Part shown: positions 48,480 to 59,510 of the stretch, piece after piece
Position numbering within the stretch: position 1 is the stretch's first letter
Layout of the letters: every line of letters begins with the position of its first letter
Assembly (NCBI GenBank): GCA_965153455.1
Contig: OZ234500.1
Span: forward strand, 3,224,001 to 3,288,000
Direction of reading: 5' to 3'
DNA: 64,000 nt
DNA from: Sphagnum compactum
Taxonomy: Eukaryota > Bryophyta > Sphagnopsida > Sphagnales
Translations under genes and position numbers: made by a program
Notes under the pieces: generated by a model
Databases searched by the model: none
What the model was told of the DNA's origin: nothing
Seen by the model: the letters and a program-made list of their open reading frames with translations, nothing else

Positions 48480-51180
48480 TGGAATCCTCTGGATCAATGT
48501 TGTCATCCTCCTCTTCTTCTTGTTTGATTTTAAAAGTAGAGGTGTGACAACATTCACTTCCATTACTTTAGGCTAAAATTGTCCATTGAAACTCTTTAAA
48601 AGCCTTGTTTTCTCCCAACCTTTGCAAATCATATTGTCCATGTTTTTCATGTGTTCCCACACATGAAAAAGTCATGCACAAAGTTTTGGTTTTAAAATTG
48701 ACATTTGGAAGTCAAATTTAAGATTTTCATCTCATTCAAATTGGTTCTTGATTGTTGAGTAGGTATAGGAATTGAATTCTTTCTTGAATGCATGCTTGAT
48801 TAGATGTTGGAGAATAACATCAACAAGTTGAAAGGTGTTCGTGCAATTTGTTGGAACAAATATGACACACACATATGGGTATCGTTGTTTCATCCAAGCC
48901 AAAAACTTTATACTTTTGTAAACTAAACAATAATGAATCAACCAAACCATTTTTTAGTCTTTTGTTAAGGTAAATGTTTCCATTTGAATTGCATGATAAG
49001 GTATGAAGATGTGTTCAACAAACTATTTGGTGGTTTCCAATGTAAACCAATGGTTGGAACTATAGGTCAAATGAACAAGTTCTTCTTCCTTCCTTCATGG
49101 GGGGAAATGAACAGTTGATTGTCCTGTGGAACAAAATTTGTAAAGGCAACAATTTCTATGGGCTAAAGATGAAACACTAGTTATGATTTGTCTCTTATCT
49201 TCTATTCCAAATACTTGGATGTGTTTTGCTCCTTTAGTCTCCAATGTTTAATCACCTCCAATGGGCATAAGATGAACTCCAGTTTGATCTATGTTAACTA
49301 CCAAAAAAACAAAAATATTGTATACTTTGACAAGGTAATTAAACAACCATGTGTGCCATGGCTATCCCTTCTTGTTGCCATGGTTCCAATTCTTTTCATG
49401 TTATAGTGGTTCTCTATGGGTGTAAGCAAGGTAAAGTGAACAACTTTTTTACCTTGTCAAAACTCTAGTAAGTATATTTTAAGTAACAATTAAAGTCATC
49501 ATAAAAGGCCATGAATACAATGATAGGAGCCAAAAACCATGTCAGATAGTGGTGAAAATTATGAACTTTTTTACATATGTTTTTTTCTTGACATTTTAAA
49601 GTTATGTTAATCATTCCAAGTTGTGCTAATTGACTAATATGAAAGTTGAAGAATTCAAATTAAAAATTCATTAAATCAAATTTGGATTTTGGTTTTTAAA
49701 AAGGATGTTTGAACTTGAATAGGTGTTACGTTAAATGTGGTTAATTTTACAAAAGACTAGGTAAAGGACTATTGTAATAACATAATTGTGATGGTGAAAA
49801 AATTTAAATGATAACAACCTACTACCCAAGTTCAAAAAACACTCACAATTTAAAAGATATGGAATTTAAAATTTTTAAAAATTCAAAGTATTTTTCAAAT
49901 TAAAGTTTTTTCAAGAGTCTTTCACCACATGTAAATGGAGTGTAATATGCATGACATACAAAAAAAAATTTATTTTATTATATATAAAATAAAAGATTAA
50001 ATAGGTAACATATTTTTGTATGATTCAAAATTATGATAAATTTCAAGATGAAATGTAGAATCTAGAAAAAATTACTTATTTTGAAATTTTCATATTTATT
50101 TAATAGTGATTAACACAAAACATGTGATCTATTGGGGCAACTATATGTATTTTTAATAACAAGTTGCAAAATATTTAATTCAAAAAACAATTCATATGAA
50201 AAAGTGAAAAAAAGATTAAAAATGACTCATAATTCTTTTGTAAAGTAATCCTATTGGTTCCTATCTATGTACTTGCACCCAAAATTGTGAAAATTTTAAT
50301 TTTTTGCTTGAATGATAAAAGATAAGATGATTTTACATTAATGTGCATCAATTTTCAAATTTCAATTTGTAAAAGTACGTTTCAAGTAGGGTTTGAAAAA
50401 TACTAGTAGTTTTTTATGTCTACTTTTGAACATGGGCTTTTTGTTTCAAGTATGTGTCAAGTAGGGTTTATTAAAGAGATTTTTTAACAAAAAATTGATG
50501 GCTTGCTAAAATAGATGATGATCTTCATATTATAAGTTAATACATAACTACTTGATTGAATTTTTTAATGAAAAAGTAGGTTTGAACACATAAAAACCAA
50601 TCAGTTTCAAATCTACTTTTCATTCACTTTTGAAGTTCATTTATTTTTTATGTTTTGGGAACTATAGTTTTATAAAATTAATACAAAAAATGAATGTTAC
50701 TTAACATATAGTTCACATAATTTGATATTACTTTTTTGTAAAATATGTGTGACACGTGTTTTAAATGGAAACGTCTACTTTTTCTATATATTGTATCTTG
50801 CTTTGACCCCTATATGACCAATTAAGGTGGGTTTTCATGAAGTTTTTGGTATGGGGCAAAGTCACTTTGAACCCTCACTTTATAGAGCCCTTCAAAACTT
50901 CAAGTGTTCAACATTCAAAGATCCCTCTAATGATTGGTTCAACAAGTGGCACATAAAAGCCTTGTCTAGTAGCTCGCATGTTTTTCAACACATTAATGAG
51001 TTCATCTTTCAATTCTAGTCTTGTTTCTAGAATTGAAAAATGTGTAGGAATGGAAGTAATCCATTTTGTCTTTCTTCTTTTTGTTGATTTGGAGTTTTCA
51101 TCCTCATTATTGTCTTCTTGCTTGATTTCTTTCTTTGTACTCAAAGTTGGTTGAAAATTATTTTCGTGGCCTTCCAACAA
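48480..51180 (-). pseudogene. DDE transposase relic, split by a later insertion
   Basis: The N-terminal part on the minus strand (51,180-50,800) reads EPIIRGIFEC then FMKTHLNWSYR, like the DNA-binding end of a DDE family I know from ferns, mosses and fungi. After a 1.39-kb insertion, the frame resumes at 49,410 with EPWQQEGIAMAHM. Next come the first catalytic motif VNIDQTGVHLMP (about 49,295-49,260), KGAKHIQVFGIEDKRQI, and the second motif region MVWLIHYCLVYKS. In the second motif the usual Asp of WLID is His. Then come WMKQRYPYVCVIFVP and the third motif FQLVDVI (usually LQPxD). The C-terminus (GWEKTRLLKSFN) ends near 48,480. Two of three acidic positions survive; stops and frameshifts are frequent. 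This is a dead transposase, not a host gene. Confidence 0.8.
49419..50809. mobile_element. 1,391-bp TIR element inserted in the transposase relic
   Basis: The ends are inverted: ggtgtaagcaaggta (49,419-49,433) against gtatcttgctttgaccc (50,793-50,809), about 12 of 15 paired with one gap. Flanks CTCTATG (49,412-49,418) and CTATATG (50,810-50,816) look like a 7-bp target duplication with one change. Removing the element and one flank copy (1,398 bp, a multiple of three) rejoins the interrupted transposase frame. There is no coding capacity. Part of it (about 49,528-50,260) recurs at 55,148-55,870. An intron is less likely because the edges are not GT-AG in the right phase. Confidence 0.65.
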
Positions 51181-54100
51181 GTCATTTCAAAGTTGTGGAA
51201 GCCATTACTCTTTTTCTCGATTATGATTTCAATCTCCTTTGAAAATAACTCAAATTTCTGAATTACAACCATTAATTTTTATTCTTTATCCACTCGTTGA
51301 AACATGCAATCTATAATTTTTTGTTGATAGCTACTATTTACCAGTATGTGGTTTTGGTTGAACACAAAAAAAATTCCTATTGTTTTGTGTTGTTCTAATG
51401 ATGGATTTGTTTGCCTCCATCCTATGTGGAGCCCTTGAAAGGTTGATGAATTTGTAAAAATCCTCCTATAAATCTCTTACCTTAATCCAAACTTGACACA
51501 CCAATTCAAAATAAGGTATTTATGATTTATTTGGAGGTAAATTTTGTGAAACTAAACAAAACGATTAGGCCCACAAAATCCCTTTTTTGGTTAAATAAAC
51601 TTTGGATTTATATAATTAAAGATGTTTTACATTTGTAATTGAATTTACAAATGTACTATGAATATGAAATATTATGATATTTATGATCAAAGGAGGATAA
51701 ATATTGACATTAATCCCATTTATGATTAAATAGAAAACAAATACTTGTTGGATGTAAGGGTACCCAAAAATAATATACAATGACCTTACACCAACCCTCC
51801 CTTTATAGCTTCGTCGTGAGCTTGATCTTGAACAATTTTTGAACATCATCATCAATTTATTGAACTTGATTGAAGGATTTTTCAACGTAAAATGTTGAAC
51901 ATATGGGCGTATGAAATTTTTCACCATTTGTTCGAAGGACTTGGATTTACGTAACATGTTCATGATTGGTTGCAATTTTGCTTCCATATTTAGATTTTGC
52001 ACCATCAAATGACTGAAATGAAGTTAATCAAGTCCACGACTTATAAAACATCCACAACATATCTAAATTCATAAACATTTTTTATTATAATTCTCAAATC
52101 ATTAATGTAATTGCTTTAGTTTTTGAAAGTTAAATCATATTTGATGATTGTTAAATCTACTCACCTCACCAAAAAATAGGAAGTTGGTTATACTGACATT
52201 AGTTTGAAAATTGTCCAAACCTTTTAATCCTTGATGGAAGAGTTTGACAATTGGGAATATTTTCCATCAATTTTACCTTGGAAATGCAACAATAGTAAAG
52301 ATGGAAAAGTTTGGCAATTGGGAAATTTTTCATCAATTTTACCTTGGAAATGCAACAATAGTAAAGAATGTGAATCCAAGGTGTTTTAAAATATATAAAG
52401 CGTTTTCTTTTCATCATTTAAGTGGTGAATCAATGTTTTGGGACATTATTAAATTGTCTTTCTAAATGGGGAATCTTTTTTTAATGCACATTCAAAATCC
52501 ATGATATGAAAAAATTTGGATGAACAAAATATTAATGGTTTTTAGACTTCAACTTCTAGATTTGAGAATGAAATATTAAAAATTAAACAACTGACTTTGA
52601 GGGTTTGCAAATAGTTTGTAATAGCCTTCCAACCTAGAGCTTCTAGCCCAAAGTTTCATAAAATCATGTTTATCACATGGGAATGTACACCTATTATGTT
52701 TTCTTATAATTTTATTTTTTTCATCTCCAAGGTGAAGAGAGGCTTTAGATGCATTTAGACCACGAAGACTTACTCAAGAATTCAATATCTTTTCAAAATT
52801 ACAAAACCAAGTTTTGATTCTTGTGTGAATCATTTTAAACATAACCATGATAAATACTTTTAGAAGCAACAAATTAAATTTCTTTTCACCTCAAAATTGA
52901 TAAAATGTACTGAAGCCCAAGATTACTACAAGATGAAGATCATGTGTACCCAAATCCTCAATGATTTTTGTCTAGGTAAGCCATTGGGCATAATTGGTAC
53001 ATGAATGAATTTTTTCACAATTGTTTAGTGTAAGGTCATCAAAGATGTGATCCATGGGACCTAAAAATGTCAATACAAAAAATATTTTTAAGACCATCAC
53101 ATACAGAAGTGTTTTGAAAAACATTGGCCATTACAAGATTACTTCGGTCAAACCTTAAAATAAGGCGATATCATAAACAATACCTACCAATTTAGAATAT
53201 AAGGTTTAAGAACATCATTGGTCACAAACAACTTACACACTCAACACCTATCTAGAACTAATGGAAATATGAGAAATATCTACTATATTTATTTCCCCAT
53301 AAACAAGAAGTTTTAAGTTCATTTACACATCATCGTTCACATTGTGATGTACAAATGTTAGCATGGCACTTGTTGGCCAAGATTTAGACTTTTGAATGCA
53401 TTTTCTTTCAAGGAACATTGGGTTTTGTAAGCATTGATTATATTTGTGTGTTTTCGTAAAACTCACACTTTCACAAACCTTTGATTGCATTTTTTTTGTT
53501 TTGAAGACCTTGGAGTTTTGTAGATTGGTTTGAAAATCCATCTTGAATGCACGGTGACTTTTGAAGGGTTGAGTTTCATTCTTGGTGGTGTCACTATTGC
53601 CAAACTTTAGATTTATGCCCACAAGTTGCAACTTTGCCTTACTTTTCTAGACATTCAACTTGCAAATTCCTTTTTTTTGTTGTTCATGTTGTCATTTCAT
53701 GCTTGAACTACTACTTGTTCCCATATTTTATGTTATTATTTTTTCAATATTTGTGTTTCTAACTTTTCTTCATTTTTTTTTTCTAGTATTTTCCCATTTA
53801 CATTGTTTTTAAGTTCATTTTGATGTTTCTTTTCATCTTCAAGTGTTTTTTTTTGGTATTTGTGTTCTTGTTTTGTTTGTGGGGTTTTTTCCAATTTTTT
53901 GGAGGGTCTTATTGTTGGTCCTTTCAATTGTTTATATTGATGATTTTTTTGAAGGTCTATTTTCGTTTTCATTACTTTGTTTACATCTTTGTGTTGCACT
54001 TTTCTTTGTCTTCATTTGATGCATCTTCTTCTATATTATTACTTCTTCTCCCCTTCCTTTTAAAAAAAAATGTTGTTTTTCTTGTTTTGGTTTCTCTTCC

Positions 54101-55147
54101 TCACACTACCTAAAATCCTTGTTTTGCTAATGTTTTTGACTTTCCTATTGTCTTTTCGATCTTTCTCGTTCCGTTTTTCCTATCTTTACTTAATATTGGG
54201 TTAATTTAATAAAAAAAGAAAAGATAGAATATCTTTGTCCTAAAGAAAAGCCTAGAAATGAATATTTAGGCTAGCATATCATGTAGATAAAATGCTACCA
54301 AACTAAAATCAAAGTCAAAATGTCATGAAATTTTCTCTAATGTTTTCAAAAAAATTGGGAATCAAGTGAAGTTCAAGGCAACACTGGCTTTTGTTTTCTA
54401 GGTGAGTGTGTTTGTGCATGTTGGGTTTTATTTGTTTGTGTGTTTGGTACTTTGGGCTTTTGACCTACTTAGCAACTATGGATTTTTGTGGTGGCAAAGC
54501 TACTAGAGCTTCTATTGATGGTAGAAATTTTTGAGCTTCCATTGATGACAAATATTGTATTGGAACTCTTAATAGTGGCAAAAGGTTGATGACTAGTGCT
54601 AAAGCTAGGGAAGCTAGATTTGTAATTGATGGAGTCGCTATTAATGACAAAGCTTTTGAAACCATTGTTGACAACAACTCTTGAGCTTGTGAAACTACAA
54701 CTAATGGTAGAACTACTTCTAGATATCCCAATGATGTAAAATCTTTTTTTACAAGTTCCATAAACACTTGGAAAATTCACAAAGTAATCATTTGGATGTA
54801 ATTGTAAAATTGATGTACAAAATCATTTTAGTCTTCTTACACATAGATGTAAATTCAACCCTAATTGAAACATAATATAAATGCACCTGAAACAAGAAGA
54901 ATATGATACAAAATCTTATGATTGCACTTTCCATTTGCATGCAATTTTGATGGGCCATTTTTTTAAAAATCTCTAAAAATGTTTATTGAAAACCTTTATG
55001 ACCCATAATTTCACACTATTTTTTTTTCAATGTGCATTATGTGGAGTTGTTTTAAAGGGGACTCCACTTCTTCAATGTTTGTTGCAAAAAATCCATAATC
55101 TAATTCTAGAGGTGTTTGACAAAGGTCACATGTGTAGTCACAATCAA
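51181..55147. other. AT-rich repeat-derived region
   Basis: No gene is supported. Minus-strand ORFs at 51,616-52,008 (130 codons), 53,323-53,631, 53,736-53,999 and 54,465-54,767 are Lys/Asn- or Ser-rich with no domain I recognise. Their length follows from the base skew. A 67-bp tandem duplication lies at 52,233-52,366. Confidence 0.5.
52233..52366. repeat. Tandem duplication, 67-bp unit, two copies
   Basis: Copies start at 52,233 and 52,300 and share 'gatggaa.agtttg.caattggga' followed by 'catcaattttaccttggaaa' and 'tgcaacaatagtaaag'. They differ at only a few positions, so the event is recent compared with other repeats in the window. Confidence 0.9.
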
Positions 55148-55870
55148 ACGAGCCAAAAACCATGTTGGAGGATTGCAAAAATTATTTAAAATTGTAATTT
55201 TGTTAAATATGTTTTTGTGGTGTCATTTTAATGCCATGGTAATCATGGGAAGTTGTGCTAAATGACTAATATGAGTGTTGAGGAATTCAAAATAAAAATT
55301 GGAAAAAACATATTTTGGGTTTTGGTTTTAATAAAAGACCTTTGAACTTGAACAACAATTACATCAAAAGGAGTCAATTTTGTAAATTATTAAATTAAAG
55401 ACACTTTTAATAATGGAATTTTGATGAGGAAAAATTGAAATGATGTTACTTGATTACCAATACTCAAAAAACACTCACAATTTGGAATTTGTGGAATTTA
55501 AAAATTTTAAAAATTAAAAATCTATTAAACAAAAATTTAAAGTTTCAAGAGTCTTTTATCACATGTAAATGGGTTGTAATTTACATGAAATCTAAAGCAA
55601 AGTTGTATTTTATGAGACAAGAAAACAAATCATAAAAAAAAATTAGCATATTTTCATACAATTTGAAATTAAGATAATTTTTCAAAACGAAATGCAAAAT
55701 TTGGTAGAATCTATACACTTTTAGAAAATTCTTAGTTATTTATGAAAAGTTAGTACAAAAAATGTGATGTATTGAAGAAATTATATGTATTTTTAGTAAC
55801 ATATATTGCAAAAGATTTCATCCAAGAGATCCTTTCTATAAGAAAGTGAAAATGACCAAAAAAGGGATTG
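55148..55870. repeat. Second copy of the dispersed repeat found at 49,528-50,260
   Basis: The same order of blocks is found in the same orientation: gagccaaaaaccatgt, agttgtgctaa.tgactaat, ttttggtttt, aaaaaacactcacaattt, ggaatttaaaa, caagagtctt, cacatgtaaatgg, atgtatttttagtaac. Similarity is moderate throughout. Faint similarity continues further right (a 'aaaaagtaggtttgaa' block at about 56,775 against about 50,570). Confidence 0.75.
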
Positions 55871-57934
55871 TAGCCTTTGAGTCCTTTTTCATTGTTCGTT
55901 CATTTGATTGTGATTGCACCTTCACCTACGATTGATGCGCCCCCCCAAGGGCTAATGTTATTACTCCCTACCTTAAGAGATGTTCAATGTCTAAATACAT
56001 ATGTAAACCCATTAGATCCCAATTCAATGTGTTTAAGTGCAGACCCATCACCTACAATGAAAATCATACATTTTTTAATCCATAGAATAGTGAACATCAA
56101 AGCTTGAATCACATTTGTTTAACATTAACAAATTAATTAAGATTCTTAAAAGCCCTAGCACTTGCTAAGATTAATAATTCTAGTGATAATGATTTCATTG
56201 GAGTTGGTTTACGTGGGATGGGCTATAGTTGTAGGTCGTACAAAAAGACAATTCCAAACTACAAATTTATTAAATGTTAATTCCAAACTGGAATTTTAAA
56301 AAAATGAATAGTTTACAAGTTGTAATGTTTCAAAATGTCCTTATGGATTTTAAGATATTGAAAGAGAAACCAATCTCTTTATTTTTTTGAATGTTTTTTG
56401 GAATCTTTGTGGGTAAAAACATGGTAAAATAAACAATTTTTGATCCTTGTGACAAAAAAAAACAAATAGCCATAAACAAGTTTTAATGTATTGAAAGTAG
56501 AATTTTTTTAAATTTAATGATCAACATAAGGATAAATATCTTTAATTTTATCAAAATGATGTTGATTAATCACATATCTAATATATATTCAAGTAGATTT
56601 TAAAAAAATAATTGCTACTCTTTCTACTTTTTTTGGTTGTCCAAACTTGTATAAGTAGGTGAAAGTAGATGAATTATTGAATATTTTTCATTTTCAACAC
56701 GATGTACCTCTAAAATGTACTTGAGTTCTCAACCTTTAAATATTATAGTAGAATACATCAAACGTCTAATAAAAAAGTAGGTTTGAAAATCAATTTGATT
56801 AGTCATTTTCAAACATACTTGTTATTGTGCCAAAAAATTTCAAATTTTGTAATCACCTCATTATAAATTCAAAGAAAGGCACCATGGTTTTATTATGTTA
56901 TTTAAAATTTCAATCTACTTTCTTTTACTTTTGTAAAAAACTAGACCATTTTTTGACTATTTTGGAGATAATTACTTTTTTATATATTTTACCATGCTTT
57001 CACTCTTGTGTCCTTTCAATTAAAAAAAAAATCTTTGTGTTTTTCCAATTTCATACAAATGTAAATATGTGTTATTTCATTTGGATATGTTGAGATTATT
57101 TCAAAAGCTTAACATGTTTTTTTTCTTTGAGATGAAGCTAGTTTCCAATAAATTTTTTTCCCTTAAATACATAATTCAAGGATTTAATCCCCACTTGCTT
57201 AGCTGATTTCATGATTATCCACCCTAATTGCTTCCAAAATTTCCAATGAATTAAAAATAGGTGTGGCTGATTAAAACTCCCTTTGGATGATTCTTGGGCA
57301 ATATTTTGTACAATTTGAATCCTACATATATATCTGAAAATAACAAAATTTTCAAAAGTAAACCCTTTTTTTTTTGGGTCATTTTATCGTCACTGTTAGT
57401 GCGTAGCAGGGTGGAGCCCAAGTTGATTATGTTATAACAAACCTAACATTTGGGTTACAAAAAACCATGTTACAAATGTTCAACACTTTAATAGTGTTTA
57501 ATATTAAGGATAGGTCAACAACTTATAAGCAACCCAAAAAATAGTTAGTAGAAATTAAGTGCTATTTGTGTTAATTAGAATAAAATGTTTAAAATTAAAG
57601 ACAATTTCAATAACCTTTAAACAACCTAAGCAATAGTTAGTAGAAAATGTGCTAGTGGTGTTAATGAGTAACCAAAATTAATCACTCCATGAGGTTAAGC
57701 AATATTAAGTGACAATTTGATCAATTTTCAATGTACAATGTAGCACACTTAACACACTTCAATTGAACAAACGACCAATAAACAATGGAGATTACAAAGG
57801 TGTCAAATGAGAAATCACAAAAAAGATTAACCATAAGCATTGAGACAATTGCTCTACTTATAAGGACCAAGGTCTAAGGACATTTACTTGAAGAGAAATT
57901 TTGGTTCTAGTTTTCTTTTAATGCATGTTTTCCT
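55871..57934. other. AT-rich region, no supported gene
   Basis: ORFs reach 88 codons at most, are AT-driven and match nothing I know. Part of it probably continues the dispersed repeat described at 55,148-55,870. Confidence 0.5.
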
Positions 57935-58138
57935 TTAGCGCATTTTTAATCTCCTCATGTTGTTCCTCCAAGCTCAACTTAAGAACAAGATTTTTGATTT
58001 CATCATCTTCATCTCCAAAACCCCAACTATGCCACCAATCATGATAAAATACTTCTTCACAAACAAAACACTTGTATTGTTGTTTGAGAAGCTCACCTAA
58101 ACAAAAGGGATGGTATCTATGCTTACATGATGTAAGTG
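57935..58138 (-). pseudogene. CHHC-CC zinc-finger-like coding fragment
   Basis: A minus-strand frame, open for about 68 codons to a stop near 57,930, reads SCKHRYHPFCLGELL, then KCFVCEEVF, then HDWWHSWGF and an acidic, helix-forming tail (DEDDEIKNLVLKL). The spacing C-x-H-x2-H-x2-C-x10-C-x2-C resembles a RING- or treble-clef-like zinc site. The WW...W-GF block after the last Cys pair recalls uncharacterised proteins of mosses and ferns, though that is from memory. There is no ATG at the left boundary, so it is an exon or a broken piece. Clean Cys/His positions in AT-rich, repeat-filled DNA suggest a transposon-encoded or captured domain. Confidence 0.45.
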
Positions 58139-58289
58139 TTATATCTTAACAATGGTACCATTTTTTAATCAAAGGTTTAAACTTGTGCAAATATGCAACT
58201 TGTTCAATTGTCCAAGTTGTAAAACATTTTAAACATCACAAGACCTAAACCAAGCACAAGTAAATTTTATAAGGTGGTGGGAAATATGT

Positions 58290-59510
58290 TGTGAAAAGGA
58301 GCACAATACACACTATTGTGAATATAGTAGCCAAGTTGGATTGGCAAGTCTTACACATGGATGTGAGGGTCACCTTTCTAAATGGTAATTTAAAATAAAT
58401 TTATATTCTTGAAGGGCTTGTCACACCAAGACATGAACAAAGCTTCAAAATGTTATTTATGGTAAAAAACAAGCGTTATTAACCTGGTACTTGAAGATTC
58501 ATGAATTTTTTATGGAATGACAAGGAACTATGTGGATTATGATTTCTATTACCTTGGACAGGGTGATCTTCTAGTGGTCCTCATGGTGTATGTTGATGAT
58601 GTGATTCTCATGAATAATGACATTGCTAGAATTCACAAACTCAAATAGACACTAGGCTCTCATTTCCAAGCTCGTCATTGTTAGGACCTTTGGCCTTTAT
58701 GTGGATGTGGAATTCATCAAAATCAAGATGTAATGTTATTGACCGAACAAAATCATGCCTTCAAATCTCTTAAGGAGTTGGAGTTAAGTGATTGTAACCT
58801 TAGAAGTGTACCATTACTTGATGGAACTTGCTTGGAAACTAAAATGCATCAACCCATTGTTGATGTGACCCAATATTAATGCATGGTAAAGAAGTTAAAT
58901 TACCTCAATCAAACACATCTTGACATTGCTTTTGAGGGTTAGCCTCATGAATTGATTTATGGCAATTTTTTAAGTCCCTCACCCCAATTTAACAACACAC
59001 ATATTTTAGTATGTCAAAGCAACTTTTGATCATAGGGTCTACTATAGGATGGGGGAAGTTTGACATTGATTGTTGGTTTGATGTGGATTGATTTGAACCA
59101 AAGATGATCGACCTCTAGCTACTTGTACATGATAGGCGGTGATCCAATAATTTGATCAAGCAAAAATTAGCCTATAGTGCTTGTGTCTTCCTTGGAATTA
59201 ACGCATAAAGTTTTAACATAAGCCATGAGGGAAGGAATGTGGTTGAGGAGTGTATTGGACAAGTTGGGTATGAGGATCCCACTTGACCCATCACCATGAA
59301 ATGTGACAATCCAAGTGTGAGTAAAATGTCAAAGAATTTTGTGTTTCATGCACAAACAAAACACATAGAAGCACAATATCAGTCGGTGAGGGAGAAACTT
59401 GAAGATGGAACATTTGAAATTGGACATGTGCAATCTAGGTTACAACTTGTAGACATGCTAACAAAGCCCTAATTGGGCACAATTGTCCACAAAAGACTAA
59501 GGGACAATAT
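58290..59510 (+). pseudogene. Ty1/copia reverse transcriptase-RNase H relic
   Basis: The plus strand shows the copia RT start KLDWQVLHMDVRVTFLNGN (58,332-58,388), then EGLVTPRHEQ, then DYDFYYLGQGDLLVV. The catalytic box YVDDVIL (58,589-58,609) has both Asp residues intact. HLDIAFEG near 58,920 is the decayed 'TRPDIAF' segment. RNase H and the end of pol follow: CDNPSVSKMSKNFVFHAQ, then TKHIEAQYQSVREKLEDG, then VDMLTKP (59,449-59,469), close to the usual family C-terminus. Several stops and frameshifts make it inactive. Gag, protease and integrase are not seen upstream, where a zinc-finger fragment lies on the opposite strand. No LTR pair was found. Confidence 0.9.

Noticed and set aside
49412-50816. 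The 1.4-kb gap in the DDE transposase as an ordinary intron
   Set aside because: The only GT...AG choice at these edges shifts the frame, whereas removal as a TIR element plus a 7-bp duplication keeps it. Not fully excluded without transcripts.
51616-52008. 130-codon minus-strand ORF upstream of the DDE relic
   Set aside because: It could belong to the transposon, but no motif was recognised and the second half is AT-driven, so it is not called.
53820-54113. Phe/Leu-rich 97-codon ORF resembling a membrane protein
   Set aside because: It arises from T-rich low-complexity DNA; the antisense Lys-rich ORF at 53,736-53,999 is the mirror of the same skew.
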